This document shows, piece after piece, positions 59,808 through 64,000 of a stretch of 64,000 nt of DNA (the first letter of the stretch is position 1; each line of letters begins with the position of its first letter). Position numbers and translations under genes: made by a program. The stretch is from Lampropedia puyangensis (GTDB taxonomy: Bacteria; Pseudomonadota; Gammaproteobacteria; Burkholderiales; Burkholderiaceae_C). The DNA is taken from positions 1 through 64,000 of the forward strand of contig NZ_STFG01000012.1 in the NCBI RefSeq assembly GCF_004833285.1. The letters run 5' to 3'. The notes under the pieces were generated by a model. The model saw nothing but the letters and a program-made list of their open reading frames with translations, was not told the DNA's origin and did no database searches.

Positions 59808-61274
59808 TTAGCGGGTTTGCTTTTTGATCGGACGGCTCCAGCCTTGCACGGTGATGGCCTTGGCACGGGTGACGGTGAGGCTGTTGGCTGGGGTATCTTT
59901 GGAAATGGTTGAGCCCGCCCCAATGGTGCCGCCAGCACCCACTGTGACTGGCGCAACCAGTACGCTGTTGCTGCCCACATGGACATCTGCCTCAATCACT
60001 GTTTTGTGTTTGTTGGCGCCGTCGTAGTTGGCGGTGATGGCTCCTGCGCCATAGTTCACGCGTTCTCCCACGCTGGCATCGCCCAAATAGGCCAAATGGT
60101 TGGCCTTGGCGCCATTGGCAAGCGTGGAGTTCTTGACCTCTACAAAATTCCCGATATGCACGTCGTTGGCTAATGTTGCACCTGGCCGCAAGCGGGCAAA
60201 GGGGCCAATGCGGGCGTCATCGCCCACGGTGACGCCCGCAGTTTCACCATCAATGTGTGTGTAAGCGGCGATCAGGCAGTGATGGCCAATGCTGGCTTGG
60301 CTGATGTGGCAATAGGCGCCAATGTGTGAGCCAGCACCAATGTGTACTTGGCCACTGAAAATACAGCCTACATCAATCTCAACATCGTTTGCGCATTCCA
60401 AATGGCCTGCTAAAGCACTGCCAGGGGCTGCACGCAGGTCAAACCGGGCTGGATCGGCCAGGCGCACGCCTTGTTCCATGAGTTGTTGGGCTTGCAGTTG
60501 CTGGTATTGGCGCTCGGTGTGTGCGAGTTGCGCAGGGCTGTTGATGCCTGCCACTTCCCAAGCCTGAGTGGCTGGCAGGCAATGGGTTTGCACCTCCACG
60601 CCATCAGCGACGGCCATTCCAATCACGTCGGTCAGATAGTACTCTTGTTGTGCATTGTTGTTGGTTAACTTGGCCAACCAGGGTTTCAACAGTCGGGCGG
60701 GGAAGGCCATGATGCCGCTGTTGATTTCGCGGATGGCGCGTTGCTCTTCGTTGGCATCTTTGTGCTCGACAATCGCTTGTACGTGCCCGGTCGCGTTGCG
60801 TACGATTCGTCCGTAGCCGGTCGGGTCTTGCAGCGCCACCGTGAGCAGGGCTACCCGCTCGTTATTGCATAGCGCCACCACGGCTTGCAGTGATGCAGGC
60901 TGAACCAGCGGAACATCCCCTAATGTAATGAGTACGATGGCCTCGTCGTCAAGTGCGGTTGAAGTCAACTGAACCGCATGCCCTGTGCCATTTTGTGGTT
61001 CCTGCAACACGGTAGTGCACTGTGCTGTGTTCAGCAGCACTTGGCGGTGGCGATCAATGTATGCATTGACATCTGTTGCACCATGTCCGGTGACAGCGAT
61101 CAAGTGGCGTGGCTTTAATGTGCCGCATGCCTGCAAGACATGTGCGAGCATGGCACGGCCACCCAGTGGCTGCAATACCTTTGGGGTTTGACTTTTCATT
61201 CGCGTTCCCTTGCCTGCGGCAAGTACAACGACAGTGAGTGGGTGAGAAGGAGCGAGAGGTGCGTTCATAGTCAT
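59808..61274 (-). CDS. glmU: Bifunctional N-acetylglucosamine-1-phosphate uridyltransferase / glucosamine-1-phosphate acetyltransferase
   Basis: The product (488 residues from the ATG at 61274; an ATG at 61268 is also possible) has the pyrophosphorylase loop VVVLAAGKGTRMKSQTPKVL and VTGHGATDV, LITLGDVPLV and EINSGIMAFP in the N-terminal domain, then a left-handed beta helix made of hexapeptides such as IGAGSHIGAYCHI, IGPFARLRPGATLAN, FVEVKNSTLANGAKANHLAY and YGAGAITANYDGANKHKTVI. It makes UDP-GlcNAc for cell wall and LPS. The domain order and length are those of E. coli GlmU. Confidence 0.96.
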   Translation of the reverse strand: MTMNAPLAPSHPLTVVVLAAGKGTRMKSQTPKVLQPLGGRAMLAHVLQACGTLKPRHLIAVTGHGATDVNAYIDRHRQVLLNTAQCTTVLQEPQNGTGHAVQLTSTALDDEAIVLITLGDVPLVQPASLQAVVALCNNERVALLTVALQDPTGYGRIVRNATGHVQAIVEHKDANEEQRAIREINSGIMAFPARLLKPWLAKLTNNNAQQEYYLTDVIGMAVADGVEVQTHCLPATQAWEVAGINSPAQLAHTERQYQQLQAQQLMEQGVRLADPARFDLRAAPGSALAGHLECANDVEIDVGCIFSGQVHIGAGSHIGAYCHISQASIGHHCLIAAYTHIDGETAGVTVGDDARIGPFARLRPGATLANDVHIGNFVEVKNSTLANGAKANHLAYLGDASVGERVNYGAGAITANYDGANKHKTVIEADVHVGSNSVLVAPVTVGAGGTIGAGSTISKDTPANSLTVTRAKAITVQGWSRPIKKQTR

Positions 61275-61462
61275 CCAGCGCTTGCTTTGGTGGAGATCCA
61301 AACGCAAGACAAAATAAACAGCCATTATCGCGGCTATGGACTGCTGCTATTCGGGCGGTGAGACGGGATGGCCTCGTTATTACGGTTCTTTGCGGCTTAC
61401 GGGGCGTGGATAATGCGCACTGGGCAGTGGTTGCTGCAACCTAAGATAAAAAGAGATTTGAC

Positions 61463-62140
61463 ATGAATTGGACATATTTGGCATTGGCTGCGTTGGGCGC
61501 GTATGTGTTGGGTTCAATCCCATTTGCTGTAGTGGTCAGCCGTGCTATGCGGTTAAAAGACCCGCGAACCTTTGGCAGTGGGAACCCCGGCGCGACCAAC
61601 GTACTGCGCTCAGGCAGCAAGGTGGCTGCCGGATTGACCTTATTGCTTGATGCTGCCAAAGGTTGGTTGCCGGTGGCATTGGTAGGCTGGTTCGGGGCCC
61701 CCTATGGACTGTGGGAAGGGGCGCAGGCCTTGGTAGGATTGGCTGCGTTTGCTGGCCATGTGTGGCCTGTATTCTTGGGTTTTAAAGGCGGCAAAGGGGT
61801 GGCTACTGCCATTGGAGTGCTGCTGGGCTTGAGTGGCTGGCTGGCGCTGGCGACGTTGGCTGTGTGGGCACTGGTGCTTGCCATTTCCAAGATGTCATCG
61901 CTGTCTTCGATTGTGGCAGCCCTGATTTTACCTTTGGTGTACTTGCTCGGCGGTGGGCCACTTTGGGATTACAACCGCACCGTGTTGTTTGCGTTGGTTC
62001 TGATGGTTGTGATTCTGGTTTACCGCCATGCAGCCAATATAAGCCGCATTCTTGCTGGCACTGAGCCGCGAGTTGGCGCATCCAAGAAGTCCATGGTTGA
62101 GCAGCAGTCCAAACCTACCCGAAAGAAGAAGGCTCGTTAA
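61463..62140 (+). CDS. plsY: Glycerol-3-phosphate acyltransferase PlsY
   Basis: The 225-residue membrane protein has the PlsY motifs GSIPFAVVVSRAM, FGSGNPGATNVLRSG, GHVWPVFLGFKGGKGVATAIG and LVYRHAANISRIL, with five membrane helices. It moves an acyl group from acyl phosphate to glycerol-3-phosphate in phospholipid synthesis. The C-terminus is longer and more basic (KPTRKKKAR) than usual. It is divergent from glmU. Confidence 0.95.
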   Translation: MNWTYLALAALGAYVLGSIPFAVVVSRAMRLKDPRTFGSGNPGATNVLRSGSKVAAGLTLLLDAAKGWLPVALVGWFGAPYGLWEGAQALVGLAAFAGHVWPVFLGFKGGKGVATAIGVLLGLSGWLALATLAVWALVLAISKMSSLSSIVAALILPLVYLLGGGPLWDYNRTVLFALVLMVVILVYRHAANISRILAGTEPRVGASKKSMVEQQSKPTRKKKAR

Positions 62141-62230
62141 AGATGTCTAAAAAAAGACGCTGCCATGACTTTGTGTGGTTATGTCAACGTCTTTGTTGCT
62201 GCGGCGCAAGGGCGTCGCGCTTTTGTAGGT

Positions 62231-63247
62231 TCAGCCTCTACTGGTGGCGGAGTGTTGCCGCATTCCCTGGCGAGCGGTGAACAGGCCCAGGCTGACCAGT
62301 GTCCGGTGACTAAGGCTAGTGCCCAGCGCAGACCAAGGCAGGCTGCTGAGGATTTTGGGTTTTCCACTGGAGGTAAGGTACACCGGGGGCTTGTCGTAGG
62401 CTTGGCCTTGTGCATCAATCACGCCTGCCACGATAGGATGGTTGATTTCTGCGGAGCGTCTGAGCACGATAGCCATTTCCTGGGTGTCAAGTTTGACTAG
62501 GGTTCCTGGTGGATACAGGCCGGCCATCGTGGCCAAGGCTTTGCCTACTTCATCACGGGGATCGAAGCGTTGTCCCATGATGGCGCGCAAAGAATCTGCC
62601 ACAGTACGCCCTGGCCGTGATTTGCGCGGGCTGATCATGGCCGCGTAGCGGTCAATGGACGACAGAATACGCGTTAACCGCTGCGGCACGCTCAGTGAGG
62701 CTAGAGGGAGCGTCTCAACAGGGGGGTGGTGGTGCTCAAGCACTACTTGCAGCCAGACGGGGTCTTTAATGCCCCATTGGTTGAGTAATTGGGTGCCTAA
62801 GGTTGCATGGTTTTTGATGATTTCTTCTTGCGCAAGTGAGGGGCGTTCCGCTTGAATGGCCAGCCGATCTTGTTGCTCCGTCATACCGACGTTCATCGTC
62901 AGCGCGCTATGCACCAGCGTCTTGCGTTCAAAGTCAGACAGGTTCAGGGCTTGACCAACCAATTGGCACAAGGTGGCGCACACCAGCGCATGGGAGGTGC
63001 TGTAGCCGGCTGTGGAGGTAGCTGCTACTTGGAACATCAGGTACAGCGCAGTGTCGCTGTCTTGTGCAATCAAGTCATTGAGCCAGCGGCGAATATCGAT
63101 GATTTTTTGCTCGAAACCGTTGACTTGCTGTGGATAGTGCAGTGCTGTCTGGAGTGACGATTCGAGATCGCTCCAAGCTGAGACAAGGCGTTCATACCCT
63201 TGTTCGTTCAATGCGCCGGAATCTGAGGGGGCTGTGTTCGATAGCAT
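62231..63247 (-). CDS. Degenerate HD-GYP-type protein
   Basis: The 338-residue protein resembles the HD-GYP c-di-GMP phosphodiesterases in outline: TSHALVCATLCQLVGQALNL, KNHATLGTQLLNQWGIKDPV, LEHHHPPVETLPLASLSVPQ, LSSIDRYAAMISPRKSRPG and GLYPPGTLVKLDTQEMAIVL. But the HD motif is gone (the expected LLHDIGK reads VHSALTMNVG) and the GYP triplet is absent, so it is probably not a phosphodiesterase; it may bind c-di-GMP or act as a scaffold. The ATG at 63247 (MLSNTAPSD) is likely; two codons upstream another ATG is in frame. It follows the aspartic protease gene. Confidence 0.75.
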   Translation of the reverse strand: MLSNTAPSDSGALNEQGYERLVSAWSDLESSLQTALHYPQQVNGFEQKIIDIRRWLNDLIAQDSDTALYLMFQVAATSTAGYSTSHALVCATLCQLVGQALNLSDFERKTLVHSALTMNVGMTEQQDRLAIQAERPSLAQEEIIKNHATLGTQLLNQWGIKDPVWLQVVLEHHHPPVETLPLASLSVPQRLTRILSSIDRYAAMISPRKSRPGRTVADSLRAIMGQRFDPRDEVGKALATMAGLYPPGTLVKLDTQEMAIVLRRSAEINHPIVAGVIDAQGQAYDKPPVYLTSSGKPKILSSLPWSALGTSLSHRTLVSLGLFTARQGMRQHSATSRG

Positions 63248-63306
63248 AGGCAATCACTTTCAATGCTAGAAATGGGAGGCGCTACAGAGAGAGTAAAGCA
63301 CGGGCT

Positions 63307-63990
63307 CTATCGCGGCTCCAGCACCATGGATGTGGCGTCGCGTGTCATACGGTAATGGTTCAGAAATGAGTTGCCCAACAAGGCAAAAGGCATGGGTTGT
63401 TGCACGATGGTGGCGCTGACATTGTGTTGTTGTAACTCTCCTACGCGTAGATTGGGCAGTGTGATGAGCCAGCCTTGGGTTTGGCCGTTGGCAGTATTGA
63501 CGGTGATGGAGCGGCCTTTTTGAAAGTCGATTCCTAGCCGTGCTGCCAACTGGGCATCAAGTGATACGGTCGAGGCTCCGGTATCGACGAGAAACTGTAC
63601 GTTTTGGCCATTGATTTGACCATTTGCGTAATAGTGCCCACCAGGTTGCGCAGGTAATTTCAAGGTTTGCGCTGCATGGCTACTCAGGCGTGTGGGTGTT
63701 TGTCCCACGGTCAGTGTGAGCTTTTCACCTTGGGTTGCGAAAGTAGCTGTATTACGGTCAATGCTCAGCAGGGTGATACCGTCGCGCGGCTGGCCGACGG
63801 TGAGCGTGCGTGATTTGCCATCACCGAGTACAACAATGGCACGGTTGGTGCCCACTGTGCCAACCAAACGCAAATCCTGTGCGGATGCCGCGCTAGGAAG
63901 GCTAGAAGCCAATACGCCGCACAGCCCCAATGGCACAAGCCATGAATGAAACCACAGTCTTCCGTATGGCTGGTGGGTTGAGGCGTTCAT
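63307..63990 (-). CDS. Retropepsin-like aspartic protease (TIGR02281 type)
   Basis: The 227-residue product has a signal peptide (WLVPLGLCGVLASSLPSAAS then AQD), an N-terminal beta domain (40-110), and a retropepsin-like domain with the active-site DTGAS at 136-140 in VQFLVDTGASTVSLDAQLAA and a late ALLGNSFLNHYRMTRD. The family of single-domain periplasmic aspartic proteases is widespread in proteobacteria, with unknown substrates. It is the last complete gene of the window. It lies about 50 bp upstream of the HD-GYP-like gene on the same strand. Confidence 0.88.
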   Translation of the reverse strand: MNASTHQPYGRLWFHSWLVPLGLCGVLASSLPSAASAQDLRLVGTVGTNRAIVVLGDGKSRTLTVGQPRDGITLLSIDRNTATFATQGEKLTLTVGQTPTRLSSHAAQTLKLPAQPGGHYYANGQINGQNVQFLVDTGASTVSLDAQLAARLGIDFQKGRSITVNTANGQTQGWLITLPNLRVGELQQHNVSATIVQQPMPFALLGNSFLNHYRMTRDATSMVLEPR

Positions 63991-64000
63991 CGCTGTATTC

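Noticed and set aside
1-64000. CRISPR array, prophage or insertion sequence
   Set aside because: No regularly spaced repeats, integrase, transposase or phage structural genes were seen; the only tandem array is tRNA-Leu.

Overview
The window looks like chromosome of a betaproteobacterium of order Burkholderiales, most like the Comamonadaceae. This rests on gene order (mutM, TPR lipoprotein, lolB, ispE, tRNA-Gln, prs, rplY, pth; pilT, cyclic-nucleotide-binding protein, pilU, 3-hydroxyisobutyrate dehydrogenase-like gene, aroQ; rpsF-rpsR-rplI-dnaB) and on protein similarity recalled from those families; no database search was run. Base composition looks mid-50s % GC by eye. I found no insertion sequence, prophage, rRNA or CRISPR array. 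Gene density is high and most genes are housekeeping.

Layout. 1-4743: an acyl-CoA catabolic operon on the minus strand (MaoC-like hydratase, acyl-CoA dehydrogenase, CaiB/BaiF CoA-transferase, etfB cut by the window edge), with a divergent LysR regulator. 4755-7562: pyruvate kinase and a type II glycerate kinase. 7755-11512: a tight two-gene operon of superfamily 1 helicases, one UPF1/DNA2-like and one UvrD-like with what looks like an inactivated NERD nuclease domain; this is the most accessory-looking locus. 11913-13052: a class V aminotransferase. 13145-18432: a dedicated exosortase locus, made of a VIT/vWA protein ending in a PEP-CTERM sorting tail, its exosortase, and an unusual membrane transglycosylase. 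18698-24685: lspA, an unknown lipoprotein, a DUF937 protein, a DUF454 membrane protein, an ECF sigma factor with a probable anti-sigma partner, and a mercaptopyruvate-type sulfurtransferase.

24706-31786 holds DNA repair, lipoprotein sorting (LolB), isoprenoid synthesis, tRNA-Gln, PRPP synthase, L25 and peptidyl-tRNA hydrolase. 31783-36771 holds a PilB/GspE-type ATPase and the pilT/pilU retraction ATPases. 36800-44520 holds aroQ, murI, a second LysR, an MFS exporter, tusA, a Nudix hydrolase and cysM. 44555-45017 is a perfect 184-bp tandem triplication of a tRNA-Leu gene, each copy with its own terminator-like hairpin.

45243-55338 holds an orphan HTH gene, an acyl-CoA dehydrogenase, an S49 peptidase, a HAD phosphatase, the dnaB-rplI-rpsR-rpsF block (without priB), asd behind what looks like a Thr/Ile/Lys-codon leader-peptide attenuator, and an MHS-family transporter. 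55339-63990 holds a candidate small RNA, argF, argD, a large unknown protein, glmU, plsY, a degenerate HD-GYP protein and a retropepsin-like protease.

The observations I rate highest are the asd attenuator (52510-52766), the twin-helicase operon (7755-11512), the single-target exosortase locus (13145-18432), the three-way-junction inverted repeat at the dnaB stop codon (49172-49296) and the candidate small RNA near 55637-55808.
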